DNA of 64,000 nt, taken from positions 124,001 to 188,000 of the forward strand of contig JADJOI010000003.1 of assembly GCA_016713875.1 (NCBI GenBank), written 5' to 3'. Both the position numbers and the translations under genes were made by a program. Below, piece by piece: positions 49,053 through 57,313 of the stretch. This DNA is from Flavobacteriales bacterium. Its GTDB lineage: Bacteria > Bacteroidota > Bacteroidia > Flavobacteriales_F > PHOS-HE28. Within the stretch, counting starts at the first letter, position 1, and every line of letters begins with the position of its first letter. The notes below the pieces were generated by a model that saw only the letters and a program-made list of their open reading frames with translations, did not search any database and had not been told where the DNA came from.

Positions 49053-50032
49053 AGCTCGTTGGCCACCTCCTGCTCTTGCTGGGCGCACTTGCTGTTGAAC
49101 CGTCGATCGGGCAACCCGTTCTCACGGTCGGGAACAGCGTGCCTACGTCGGGGGAGTCCTTCGTTGAACTGGTCGGTGCGGCCATGGATCCCGGCGATGC
49201 TGGTGCGGGCGTGGTCTGGGACTTCACCGCCTTTGTTGCCCAGGATACCTTCGGCTTCAGCTACTCGAGCCCACTGAGCGACTCCATTGGAGGGTGTCCG
49301 TTGATGTCACCCCCGGATCTGATGGGTGGCCACCTTATGGTCGGCCAAGACCCCTTGTCCGTCAGGGTGGAGCCCTGGTTCGGCTACCCCATAGGCACGC
49401 TGCCGGTCATCAGCGAACTGGCCATCACGCTGATCCCACCCATGGCCTTCGGCGACGTGGTGCCCAGCACGCACCTGCTCCGCCTGATGGACAACGGCTG
49501 TCAGAGCTTTCCCGTCCACCGTGCGGATACGAGCGTTGCAGATGCCTACGGGGCATTGCATCTTCCGTGGGGGACCTATGGCCCGGTGCTTCGCATACGT
49601 ACCACCAGTGAAGCGTTCGCTCCAGGCGCTGCACCGTTGATGGCGTACCGTTATTATTTGCTGGGCACCCATCATCCGATGGTGACGATCGCTCAAGGAT
49701 TCCCGGTGTATTTGGACACGACATGGACCATGCGCGTTCTTGATCCAGCCTCGATCGTCGGGTTCGTGGACCACCAACGCTCCGGTGGGGCGTTCCGGAT
49801 CTGGCCGCAGCCAGTGCAGGACATCCTACACGTGAGCGGCCCACCCGGGCCATCAGCTCAGGTCATATGGGAGGTCCTGGATGCCAGCGGCCGACGGTTG
49901 CGGCAATGGAGCGCGATCGAGGGTCAGGAGGGCGTGGATGTCTCCTTTTTGTCGAACGGGCTTTACGTGCTCCGCGTTCTAGGCCCGGACGGCGCCCGTC
50001 TCACGTCCACGTTCATCAAGAACCACCCATGA
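49049..50032 (+). CDS. T9SS cargo protein, paralogue 3 of 3, inside the VWA-AAA+ operon
   Basis: 327 residues. Signal peptide up to EPSIGQ. Shares the pattern AYGALHLPWGTYGPVLRIR with the genes at 45878 and 46926, and a type A sorting end (RIWPQPVQDILHVSG, LSNGLYVLRVLGPDG). It starts on ATGA overlapping the VWA stop and ends on ATGA overlapping the ATPase start. A secreted protein so tightly placed inside a cytoplasmic chaperone-like operon is unusual. It may have been inserted from the neighbouring tandem cargo genes. A+T content is a little higher than in the ATPase gene. Confidence 0.82.
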   Translation: MKLVGHLLLLLGALAVEPSIGQPVLTVGNSVPTSGESFVELVGAAMDPGDAGAGVVWDFTAFVAQDTFGFSYSSPLSDSIGGCPLMSPPDLMGGHLMVGQDPLSVRVEPWFGYPIGTLPVISELAITLIPPMAFGDVVPSTHLLRLMDNGCQSFPVHRADTSVADAYGALHLPWGTYGPVLRIRTTSEAFAPGAAPLMAYRYYLLGTHHPMVTIAQGFPVYLDTTWTMRVLDPASIVGFVDHQRSGGAFRIWPQPVQDILHVSGPPGPSAQVIWEVLDASGRRLRQWSAIEGQEGVDVSFLSNGLYVLRVLGPDGARLTSTFIKNHP

Positions 50033-51538
50033 CCGGAAGGCCCCCCTCCACCCTCGGCGAACTGAAGAAGAGCGGCTACCGCCCGCGCAGCGTGAAGGAG
50101 GAGCTGCGTGCCAACCTCATCGCCCGCATCCGGACGAAGCAGCCGCTGTTCGAGGGCATCCACGGTTACGAGCACACGGTGGTGCCGGCGCTGGAGCGTG
50201 CCATTCTCGCCGGCCACAGCATCAACCTGCTCGGCCTGCGCGGGCAGGCCAAGACGCGCATGGCCCGATCGCTGGTGCAGCTGCTGGACGAGTGGATGCC
50301 CGTGGTGGCCGGCAGCGAGATCAACGACGACCCGCTGGCGCCCATCTCGCGCTACGCGAAGGACCAGATCGCCATCCACGGTGACAACACCCCGATCGTG
50401 TGGGTGCATCGCAACGATCGCTACACCGAGAAGCTCGCCACGCCCGATGTCACCGTGGCCGACCTCATTGGCGACAGCGACCCGATCAAGGCCGCCAACC
50501 TGAAGCTGGACTACAGCGACGAACGCGTGATCCACTTCGGTCTGGTGCCCCGCAGCAACCGTGGTATTTTCGTCATCAACGAACTGCCCGACCTGCAGCC
50601 GCGCATCCAAGTGGCGCTGTTCAACATCCTGCAGGAGGGCGATGTGCAGATCCGCGGCTTCAAGCTGCGCCTGCCGCTCGACATCCAGTTCGTGTTCACG
50701 GCCAACCCCGAGGACTACACCAACCGCGGCGCCATCATCACGCCGCTGAAGGACCGCATCCAGAGCCAGATCCTCACGCACTACCCGCCCACCATCGAGC
50801 TGGGCATGCGCATCACCGCGCAGGAGGTCCGCAGCCCACAAGAACAGGCTAGGCGCGTGCGTGTGCCCGACCTCATCCGCGTGCTCGTGGAGCGCATCGC
50901 GCTGGAGGCCCGGGAGAGCGACTATGTGGACCGCAAGAGCGGGGTCAGCGCACGCCTCACCATCAGCGCGTTGGAGAGCGCGATCAGCGCGGCCGAGCTC
51001 CGTGCGCTACGCACCGGTGAGGAACGCACCACCGTTCGTATCGCGGACCTCTTTGCCGTGGGCCCGGCGATCAACGGCAAGATCGAGCTGGTGTACGAAG
51101 GGGGAGCAGGAGGGGGCCGAGAAGGTGGCGCGTCATCTCCTCTCGCAAGCCTTGCGCCACGTGTTCCTCGAGCTCTTTCCCGATCCGGAGAAGGCCCACC
51201 GGCGGGCCAGGGCCGATGGCAAGGGCCGCACCGCGCCGGACCCCTATGCCGGAGTGGTGGCCCACTTCGACGACCATGCGGTGGAGCTGCCGCAGGACGC
51301 CCCGGACGCAGTGTACACCCGGATGGTGCAGGAGGTGCCGGGTCTGGAGGACCTGGTGCGCTCACGGCACGCCTACCTCGATGCGGTCGAGCGGCCCGTT
51401 TGGATGGAGTTCGTGCTCCACGGGTTGGCGGAACTGAGCCGTGTGGGCCGCACCGACCTGGACGGCGTCACCCGCTTCAGCGACCTGATGGGCAGCGTGT
51501 TCAGCGGTGAGGAGGACAACGGGGAGGGCGATCGATGA
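50029..51538 (+). CDS. MoxR/Mg-chelatase-like AAA+ ATPase (frameshifted)
   Basis: About 502 residues after frame correction. Walker A is GLRGQAKT (69-76). Walker B reads GIFVINELPDL, with Asn184 where Asp is usual, followed by Glu185. FVFTANPEDYTNRG and PLKDRI are sensor/pre-sensor blocks. The written frame turns to nonsense after residue about 357. Removing one G from the G5 run at 51100-51104 restores EQEGAEKVARHLLSQALRHV and an acidic C terminus ending GEEDNGEGDR, and brings the stop to ATGA with the next gene (51535-51538). So the corrected frame is right. It should power the VWA partner encoded upstream. Confidence 0.85.
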
Positions 51539-52128
51539 GCGCAGCGCGCGGCACGGCGCACATGGTGCTGCTGCTGTCGGCCGTCACCCTGCTCGTGCTC
51601 GGAGGCATCGGGGTCTGGCTGATCGCATCAGTTCAGGAGCGCGAGCTCGTGGAGGTGATCGGCCTGGGGCACCCCTGGTGGCGTTCGCTTGCCATCGGCG
51701 CCGCGCTGGGCATGATCACGGGAACGGGGGCGGTCCTTCTGCTCCGTCAACCGCTCCTGCGTCCGGTGGCCATGCGCTATGCCGCTCTGCTGGGCCCACT
51801 GGTGCCGAAGCGATGGCATCATGTGGTGCTTTCCCTGGCGGCCGGGGTCGGAGAGGAACTGCTTTTCCGAGGAGGGCTGCAGCACTGGCTGGGCGTGCCG
51901 CTCACGGCCTTTCTGTTCGTGGCGCTCCATGGTTACCTGGACCCGCGCGACCGCCGGCTCACGCTCTATGGTCTGTACCTGGTGGTCTGTATGCTGGCCT
52001 ACGGCACCGTGGCCCGGGCCTGGGGACTGCTGCCCGCGATGGTGGCGCACACCATGTTCGACCTGCTTCTGCTGGACCGGCTCCGGGCCTGGCACCGGAG
52101 CGGGCCCGACGATCGATCGGCCGAATGA
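51535..52128 (+). CDS. CPBP-family intramembrane metalloprotease
   Basis: 197 residues with about five membrane helices. The family motif is EELLFRG (Glu107, Glu108, Arg112), with a second site His132 in FVALHGY, then a late helix with MVAHTMFD. CPBP/CAAX-like proteases cleave or bind proteins within the membrane. It begins on ATGA with the AAA+ gene, making it the fourth coupled gene of the operon. Its stop is four bases from the convergent gene ending at 52133. Confidence 0.88.
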   Translation: MSAARGTAHMVLLLSAVTLLVLGGIGVWLIASVQERELVEVIGLGHPWWRSLAIGAALGMITGTGAVLLLRQPLLRPVAMRYAALLGPLVPKRWHHVVLSLAAGVGEELLFRGGLQHWLGVPLTAFLFVALHGYLDPRDRRLTLYGLYLVVCMLAYGTVARAWGLLPAMVAHTMFDLLLLDRLRAWHRSGPDDRSAE

Positions 52129-52132
52129 CCGG

Positions 52133-52546
52133 TCAGTCCTGCGGGTACTTGTGGATGTCCTTGTAGTCGTCGTCCATGTCCGACTTCACCCGGTGCATGC
52201 GCACGCCGAGCATGGCCAATTCGCGATGCCCGTGCTTCAGCAACCAATCGAAGGCATCGCGGTCGCCATCCCCGGTGAGGGCCAGCTGGCGCAGGACGCC
52301 GTGCCCATGCCGCTCCAACCAGTCCAATGCGCCTTGGTCGCCTTCGATGCCCGCGATCACCGCCATGAGATGAGGGTGGCCATGGTCCAGCAACCACTTG
52401 CGCGCGTCCTGCTTGTTGCGCAAGGCGAAGGTGAAGACCCCGAGCTCGGGGAATCCGTTCTTCAGCAACCAGTCGCGGATCGCCGCATTGCCGCTGATGG
52501 CCTCGCCCCAGGCGAGGAGGACCTTGGTGGGATAGCTGGTGCGCAT
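52133..52546 (-). CDS. small protein made of four exact 25-residue repeats
   Basis: 137 residues, no signal peptide. Trp occurs at 26, 51, 76 and 101, exactly 25 apart, each in a W-L-[LE]-x-[NH]-G-[FH] context: WLLKNGF, WLLDHGH, WLERHGH and WLLKHGH. Each repeat is predicted as a helix, a turn at NG/HG and a second helix, giving a short alpha solenoid. An acidic, histidine-containing tail closes the protein. No known family was recognised. It may be a binding scaffold. It converges with the CPBP gene and diverges from the TPR gene at 52592. Confidence 0.75.
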   Translation of the reverse strand: MRTSYPTKVLLAWGEAISGNAAIRDWLLKNGFPELGVFTFALRNKQDARKWLLDHGHPHLMAVIAGIEGDQGALDWLERHGHGVLRQLALTGDGDRDAFDWLLKHGHRELAMLGVRMHRVKSDMDDDYKDIHKYPQD

Positions 52547-52579
52547 GCGGCCGGTCAAAGCTAGAGGGCGGCCGAACGA

Positions 52580-52587
52580 TACCTTCG
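52580..52587 (+). promoter_or_regulatory. -7-like element, four bases before the start
   Basis: TACCTTCG ends at 52587 and the ATG is at 52592, so the mRNA should be leaderless or nearly so. Confidence 0.5.
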
Positions 52588-52591
52588 CCGC

Positions 52592-53620
52592 ATGCGGTCG
52601 CTGATGGTGGTCATGGGGGTCCTGGGCGCGCTTGTGGCGGGTGCGCAAGGAAGGAACGAGAACGAGCTCGGGAAGGTGCGTCGCCTGCTTGATCAAGGCA
52701 AGGTGTATCCGGCCCTTCGGCGCTGCGACGGCCTGATGACGCGCGACATGGCGAAGGCACCGGTGTTGCTGTTGCGCGCAGAGGCCCATGCGCGGGTGCG
52801 GTCCTTCCCGGCCGCGTTGGAGGATGCGCAAGCGGCAATGGCCGGCGGTCTGGATGAGCGCGGTGGCCTGCAGGCGTGGTTCTGGACCGGTATGTCCTGG
52901 CTGGGCCTGCAGCAGGGTGACAGCGCCCTGCACGCCTTTCAGCGCGCCACGCCCGGACCCGAACGGGACCTGCGCACGGCCATGGCGTTGTCCTTGACCG
53001 GGAGATGTCAGGAAGCGATCTCCCTGTATGACGCGCTCATCGCAGCGCAGGAGAGCACCGCGGCTTTGCGGGAGCGCGGCGCCTGCCTGGCCGCTGCGGG
53101 GGATACGGCACGTGCCCGGGCCGACCTGGACCGTGCCATCGCGTTGGACCCGCGCGACCCGGTGAACTGGAACAGCCGTGGCTTCCATCGTTGGGCCCTG
53201 CACGGCGACCATGAGCGCGCCCTCGCCGACTACGCGCAGGCCATCAAGTTGAACCCGAACTACACCTACGCCATCAACAACCGCGGCTACAGCCGGCTGA
53301 AGCTGGGGCAGGTGGACAAGGCCCGCCGCGACGTGCTGCTTGCCGGTCGCCGCAACGCGGATAACCCGTATGTGGACCACAACCGCGGGCTGATCGCCCT
53401 GGCGGAAGGCGACAGTGCGCGGGCCTGCGGGGCGTTCCGCCAGGCGGAGGCGAAGGGAGGCACACCGCTCTACGGCAGCGAGCTCGACGACCTGTTGAAG
53501 ACCTGCCCGGCTCCGGTCCGACCGGACGGAACGACGGCCCCGGGCGCTCCGCCCAGCACCCCGAACGCACCCACCAAGGCCCCAGAGCGCAACGCCCCGG
53601 GCGGCCGCAACGCACCCTGA
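52592..53620 (+). CDS. periplasmic TPR-repeat protein
   Basis: 342 residues. Signal peptide MRSLMVVMGVLGALVAGAQ. About seven tetratricopeptide repeats fill residues 25-300, with clear blocks such as RADLDRAIALDPRDPVNWNS, ALADYAQAIKLNPNYTYAIN and GYSRLKLGQVDKA. The last 35 residues are Pro/Asn/Ala-rich and disordered. It is likely a scaffold for protein-protein contacts in the envelope. The next gene starts two bases after the stop, so the two share a transcript. Confidence 0.85.
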   Translation: MRSLMVVMGVLGALVAGAQGRNENELGKVRRLLDQGKVYPALRRCDGLMTRDMAKAPVLLLRAEAHARVRSFPAALEDAQAAMAGGLDERGGLQAWFWTGMSWLGLQQGDSALHAFQRATPGPERDLRTAMALSLTGRCQEAISLYDALIAAQESTAALRERGACLAAAGDTARARADLDRAIALDPRDPVNWNSRGFHRWALHGDHERALADYAQAIKLNPNYTYAINNRGYSRLKLGQVDKARRDVLLAGRRNADNPYVDHNRGLIALAEGDSARACGAFRQAEAKGGTPLYGSELDDLLKTCPAPVRPDGTTAPGAPPSTPNAPTKAPERNAPGGRNAP

Positions 53621-53622
53621 CC

Positions 53623-54504
53623 ATGAGCACGATCGAAAGCATGATGCGGCCCGATGCCCTGCGCGGACGGGTCATCGTCGTCACCGGCGGAGGCACCGGC
53701 CTGGGCCTTGGCATGGCGCGCACCTTCTTGGCTCTCGGTGCGCAGGTGGTGATCACCAGCCGCAAGCAGGATGTGCTGGACGCGACGGCGGCCGAGCTGA
53801 TCCAGGAGACCGGGGGCGAGGTGCTGGCCGTGGCGTGCGACGTACGCAAGTACCTGGAGGTGGAGCAGCTACTGGACCGCACACTGCAACGCTTCGGCCG
53901 CGTGGACGCACTGGTGAACAACGCGGCGGGCAACTTCATCAGCCCCACCGAGCGGCTCAGCAGCAAGGCCTTCGAGGTCATCATCGACATCGTGCTGATG
54001 GGTTCGGTGAACTGCACGCTCGCCTTCGGGAAACACTGGATCGCCAAGGGCGAGCGTGACAAGGCGGTGCTGAACATCACCACCACGTACGCCTGGACCG
54101 GCAGCGGCTATGTGGTGCCAAGTGCCTGCGCCAAGGCCGGCGTGCTGGCCCTCACCCGGTCGCTGGCCGTGGAGTGGGCGCGTCATGGCATCCGCAGCAA
54201 CGCCATCGCCCCTGGGCCCTTCCCCACGAAGGGCGCCTGGAGCCGATTGCTGCCCGGCGAGATGATGGAGCGCTTCGACCTGGCCAAGCGTGTGCCCCTC
54301 GGCCGGGTGGGCGAGCACCGCGAACTCGCCGACCTGGCGGCCTACCTGGTATCGCCTTGGTCCGGCTATGTCAACGGCGAGGTCGTCACCATCGACGGCG
54401 GCGAGTGGTTGAAAGGCGCGGGGCAGTTCAGCCAGCTGGACCAGGTGGAGCCCGGCATGTGGGACGCGATCGAACAAATGGTGCGCGGCGTGCGGGGTAG
54501 TTGA
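53623..54504 (+). CDS. SDR-type 2,4-dienoyl-CoA reductase
   Basis: 293 residues. NAD(P) motif TGGGTGLGLGMA at 21-32 and VNNAAGNF at 98-105. The catalytic pair is Tyr156 (TTTYAWTGSG) and Lys171 (SACAKAGV), 15 apart as in mitochondrial-type 2,4-dienoyl-CoA reductase rather than the usual YxxxK. The PGPFPTKGAWSRL block also matches that enzyme. It reduces 2,4-dienoyl-CoA during beta-oxidation of unsaturated fatty acids. It follows the TPR gene by two bases, which looks like operon convenience rather than function. Confidence 0.9.
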   Translation: MSTIESMMRPDALRGRVIVVTGGGTGLGLGMARTFLALGAQVVITSRKQDVLDATAAELIQETGGEVLAVACDVRKYLEVEQLLDRTLQRFGRVDALVNNAAGNFISPTERLSSKAFEVIIDIVLMGSVNCTLAFGKHWIAKGERDKAVLNITTTYAWTGSGYVVPSACAKAGVLALTRSLAVEWARHGIRSNAIAPGPFPTKGAWSRLLPGEMMERFDLAKRVPLGRVGEHRELADLAAYLVSPWSGYVNGEVVTIDGGEWLKGAGQFSQLDQVEPGMWDAIEQMVRGVRGS

Positions 54505-54538
54505 CCGCAATGCCGAACGTGGCTGGACGGGTGCTGCC

Positions 54539-54546
54539 TACTTTCG
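54539..54546 (+). promoter_or_regulatory. -7-like element
   Basis: TACTTTCG, 17 bases before the ATG at 54564. Confidence 0.5.
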
Positions 54547-54563
54547 TGGGAAACTCACCGGCC

Positions 54564-55028
54564 ATGCGCTTAAGCCCTGCTCTGTCCGCCCTGTTGCTCC
54601 TCGCTGTGCCGGTCGTGCTGCGTGCGCAGGAGCCGGCATCGTTCACTCCCGAGGAGCGCGCGGCCATGACCGCCCGCCGCATCGCGGCGGCGATCGGCCT
54701 CGATGAACGGGCCACCGAAAAGGCCACCGGGCTGCTGATCGACGGCGAACATCAGGTGGCCGAGCTGCGGGCCCGGATGGACGAGACCCAGCGGGAGATC
54801 GACGCACGACTGATCCCTTACTTCGAGCAGCTCGCGGTCACCCTGGAACCGGATCAGGCGGCCAGGTTGGAGGCGCTTCGCGCCAGCGGGGCCCTCAGCG
54901 GATGCTGCCTGGAAGGGAAGGTGCAGGGCTCCGGCTCCAAAAGAGCCGGCAGCAGCACTGCGGAACCGCCGACCCGAGGACCTGCCGCACCGAACAAGGC
55001 GGCGAAGGCCACCGGCGGCGCCAAATAG
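54564..55028 (+). CDS. small periplasmic helical protein, Spy/CpxP-like
   Basis: 154 residues from the ATG at 54564, chosen because it gives the signal peptide MRLSPALSALLLLAVPVVLRA and follows a -7-like box. Residues 25-115 form three amphipathic helices with an LEPDQAARLEAL block near the end, like the LTxxQ motif of Spy/CpxP-type periplasmic chaperones. A CC pair and a disordered Pro/Ala/Lys tail follow. The chaperone role is inferred only from this resemblance. Confidence 0.6.
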   Translation: MRLSPALSALLLLAVPVVLRAQEPASFTPEERAAMTARRIAAAIGLDERATEKATGLLIDGEHQVAELRARMDETQREIDARLIPYFEQLAVTLEPDQAARLEALRASGALSGCCLEGKVQGSGSKRAGSSTAEPPTRGPAAPNKAAKATGGAK

Positions 55029-55037
55029 ATCACGACT

Positions 55038-55883
55038 TCAGTCCGCCATCACCACCAGGTACTTCGAGGCGCTCCAGAACGCCTGCGGGTCGGTGATGAC
55101 CAACTTCTCCACCTCCCCTTCGAAACGGTAGCTGCCCTGCGGGTGTGTGGTGAGCAGGCGTGCCTTTTTCGATGCAATGGGCAGCTCCAGCGTCTGGGTG
55201 ATGTCGATCTGCTTGAAGTGCCCGTCGCCCAAGGCGTCGGCGTTCAGCTTCTTGGTGGCGCCGATGCCGGCCAGGCCGCCTTCCTTCGTCACGATGCCCT
55301 TCTCCTTCAGCTCCTTCGCCGTGCCGATGACGTAGTGCGCGGTGTTCAGCTCGTTGCGCTGCATGTTGGCCTGCTGTTCCTTGTCGCGATACATCTCCAT
55401 CAGGGTCGCGAGCGAACTGTTGGCGCTGGCCAGCTGCTCCTTGAGGCCACCGATCTCGGCGTCCTTCTCGGCCACGGTCCGCTCGAGCTCCTCCACGGTG
55501 CGCTGTAGCGCGGCGATGGCACCGGCGTTGGCCTTGGTTTCCTTGCGCAGCTTGGCGATCAGGGCTTTGTTCTCGCTCAGCAACTCGTCGATCTGCTGCA
55601 GGTCACCCAGGATACGCTGCTCCATGTCCTGGCTGGGCTCACCTTCCACCTTGACCCCACCGATCATGCCCTGTTTCTCGCGGATGGTGCGCAGGTTCTC
55701 GCTGATCCGGTTGAACGATCCGAACAGGACGTTCAGCGAGCTGTCGCGCTCGGCGAGCGCAGCGTCCACGGTGGCCTTTTCGGTGGACAGGCCTTTGTAT
55801 TGCTCGCTTTGGGTGGGGTCGTCCTTGCAGGCGCTCAACAGGCCGAAGGCGGACAGGACGATGGCGGTGCTCCAGCGGTTCAT
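55038..55883 (-). CDS. coiled-coil lipoprotein
   Basis: 281 residues. Lipobox LLSAC at about 15-19 in MNRWSTAIVLSAFGLLSACKDD. Residues 45-185 are an almost uninterrupted coiled coil rich in Leu, Glu and Lys (LRKETKANAGAIAALQRTVE). The last 90 residues are a small beta domain ending KLVITDPQAFWSASKYLVVM. It is likely anchored in the outer membrane. Function is unknown. A TACCTTTC box is 18 bases upstream, and the stop converges with the gene ending at 55028 with nine bases between. Confidence 0.85.
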   Translation of the reverse strand: MNRWSTAIVLSAFGLLSACKDDPTQSEQYKGLSTEKATVDAALAERDSSLNVLFGSFNRISENLRTIREKQGMIGGVKVEGEPSQDMEQRILGDLQQIDELLSENKALIAKLRKETKANAGAIAALQRTVEELERTVAEKDAEIGGLKEQLASANSSLATLMEMYRDKEQQANMQRNELNTAHYVIGTAKELKEKGIVTKEGGLAGIGATKKLNADALGDGHFKQIDITQTLELPIASKKARLLTTHPQGSYRFEGEVEKLVITDPQAFWSASKYLVVMAD

Positions 55884-55901
55884 CGGGGTGGGGATGGGCC
55901 C

Positions 55902-55909
55902 GAAAGGTA
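55902..55909 (-). promoter_or_regulatory. -7-like element
   Basis: TACCTTTC on the minus strand, 18 bases before the ATG at 55883. Confidence 0.5.
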
Positions 55910-56043
55910 GAACGCGCCCGGTTCAAGGACCTGGGGGAACGATGGCCCGCAGCATGGCGTACAAGGTCCATCAACGGAGGGCTGTTGGAGGCCGGATGGG
56001 CCGCCTGCTCGAAGCAAGGCCGTTGAGCGCTAGGTTGCACCCG

Positions 56044-56841
56044 ATGTTCGTCACCCGCTGGCTGCTCTGGTCCCTGGTCCTCACCGGGGTCGGCGCGTTG
56101 ACCCCTTCGTTCGCGGCCGCACAGGAGCGTGGTCTGTCCGACGGATTCAGCCGGTTATCGGCCAGGGAGCGTTCACGGCTGGCCCGGGAGGAGAGCGAAG
56201 CGTCAGTGAAGGACACGGCCTTCCAGGCGACCATGGCGCGGGCGGAGGTCCATTTCCAGGCGCGGCGCTATGAGGCAGCCATGGCGGACTACGAGCGGGC
56301 ACGCGGCCTGCGGCCGCTCAATGTGTATCCGCCGGTGAAGATCGACGACCTGCGGGTGCTCATCGCCAAGCGGGATGCGGCCTTCGCGCAGGCCAAGGCG
56401 GACAGTGCGGCGCGCTCCGCCCCCTCTCCCGTGCCGTCGATGGTCCCGGCCCCGGAGCTCGCGCTGGACGAACGACCGGTCCTGGAACAAGCCCCCGCAC
56501 GAGCTCTGGAGCCCGAGATGACCGTCACCGCGGAGCCCTCCGACCCGGAGCCGGTCCCTCCGGCCCCGAGCGTGCCACCCCCGACCCGTCCTGTACCCGG
56601 ACCCGTGGTGCGCTCGGCCGGCCAGGCGCCGGAGCCAACGGAGCCGGTCGCCCGCGAGCCCGGCATCCAAGAGGAGCAGTTCAAGGAAGGCAATGCCGTC
56701 GTGCTCCAACGCACGGTGACAACGGCCACCGAGGTCCACGTCTACCGGAAGGTCACACATCCATGGGGCCGCACCTTCCATTTCCTGGACGGGCTGCCCG
56801 TGGATGAGCGCGTATGGACCGATCGGTTCGGGGACAAGTAG
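56044..56841 (+). CDS. secreted proline-rich protein with a short TPR-like motif
   Basis: 265 residues from the ATG at 56044. Signal peptide ending SFAAAQ. Residues 70-125 hold one or two TPR-like helices (HFQARRYEAAMADYERARGL). Residues 130-215 are Pro/Glu/Ala-rich and disordered. A conserved-looking end domain follows (NAVVLQRTVTTATEVHVYRK, WGRTFHFLDGLPVDERVW). The start is supported by a weak TAGGTTGC box at 56031-56038. It probably sits in the periplasm or on the outer membrane. Its stop is two bases from the convergent siaC-like gene. Confidence 0.7.
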   Translation: MFVTRWLLWSLVLTGVGALTPSFAAAQERGLSDGFSRLSARERSRLAREESEASVKDTAFQATMARAEVHFQARRYEAAMADYERARGLRPLNVYPPVKIDDLRVLIAKRDAAFAQAKADSAARSAPSPVPSMVPAPELALDERPVLEQAPARALEPEMTVTAEPSDPEPVPPAPSVPPPTRPVPGPVVRSAGQAPEPTEPVAREPGIQEEQFKEGNAVVLQRTVTTATEVHVYRKVTHPWGRTFHFLDGLPVDERVWTDRFGDK

Positions 56842-56843
56842 GT

Positions 56844-57227
56844 TCAGGACCTGCGCTGCACCAGGCGCACCGGCATGTCCAGCAGACCACGGTAGTCCTC
56901 GCCCACCTCCCGCATGTCCAGGTCGTCCGACCGATAGCCCCATTCCACCGAAGCTGAGGTGCGCCCGGTGGCATGCCCGTCGTCCACGATGCGCAGGAGG
57001 TCCAGCAGGTATTTTGCGGAACTGGAATTGAAGTACTCCAGCTCGACGCGGACGACCGTGTGTCGCTGGGGGGCGTCGAGGTAGGAGCGGAGCTGATCGA
57101 AGATGGGCCGGAAGAACTTATCCGCATTCTCGTGGATGGAGGAGCCGCTGAGCTCCAGCACGCCACGTGCGGGGTCGAGGAGCACCCGGGGGGTCTTGGC
57201 CGTGGCCGCCAGCTCGAACCGCTCCAT
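56844..57227 (-). CDS. siaC: SiaC family regulatory phosphoprotein (DUF1987)
   Basis: 127 residues from the ATG at 57227; a GTG one codon earlier is possible. The blocks LELSGSSIHENADKFFRPIF and FNSSSAKYLLDLLR are the DUF1987/SiaC signature. The Ser/Thr near SSSAK is the site phosphorylated by the SiaB kinase and dephosphorylated by SiaA in Pseudomonas, where it tunes a diguanylate cyclase. No siaA, siaB or cyclase is beside it here. The -7-like box at 57235-57242 leaves a leader of only a few bases. Confidence 0.85.
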   Translation of the reverse strand: MERFELAATAKTPRVLLDPARGVLELSGSSIHENADKFFRPIFDQLRSYLDAPQRHTVVRVELEYFNSSSAKYLLDLLRIVDDGHATGRTSASVEWGYRSDDLDMREVGEDYRGLLDMPVRLVQRRS

Positions 57228-57234
57228 CACTCGG

Positions 57235-57242
57235 CGAAAGTA
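57235..57242 (-). promoter_or_regulatory. -7-like element
   Basis: TACTTTCG on the minus strand, seven bases before the ATG at 57227. Confidence 0.5.
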
Positions 57243-57281
57243 AACGGCGGAACGTCGCGGTCAAGATCAGCGGCCGATCAT

Positions 57282-57290
57282 TACCTTTTG
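57282..57290 (+). promoter_or_regulatory. -7-like element
   Basis: TACCTTTTG, 23 bases before the ATG at 57314. Confidence 0.45.
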
Positions 57291-57313
57291 CCGCGAGCGG
57301 AAAACGGAATGCC

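Noticed and set aside
50861..51538. Separate gene for the C-terminal part of the AAA+ ATPase
   Set aside because: Its first 80 codons are a shadow of the ATPase gene; the real coding part begins at the frameshift and continues the ATPase.
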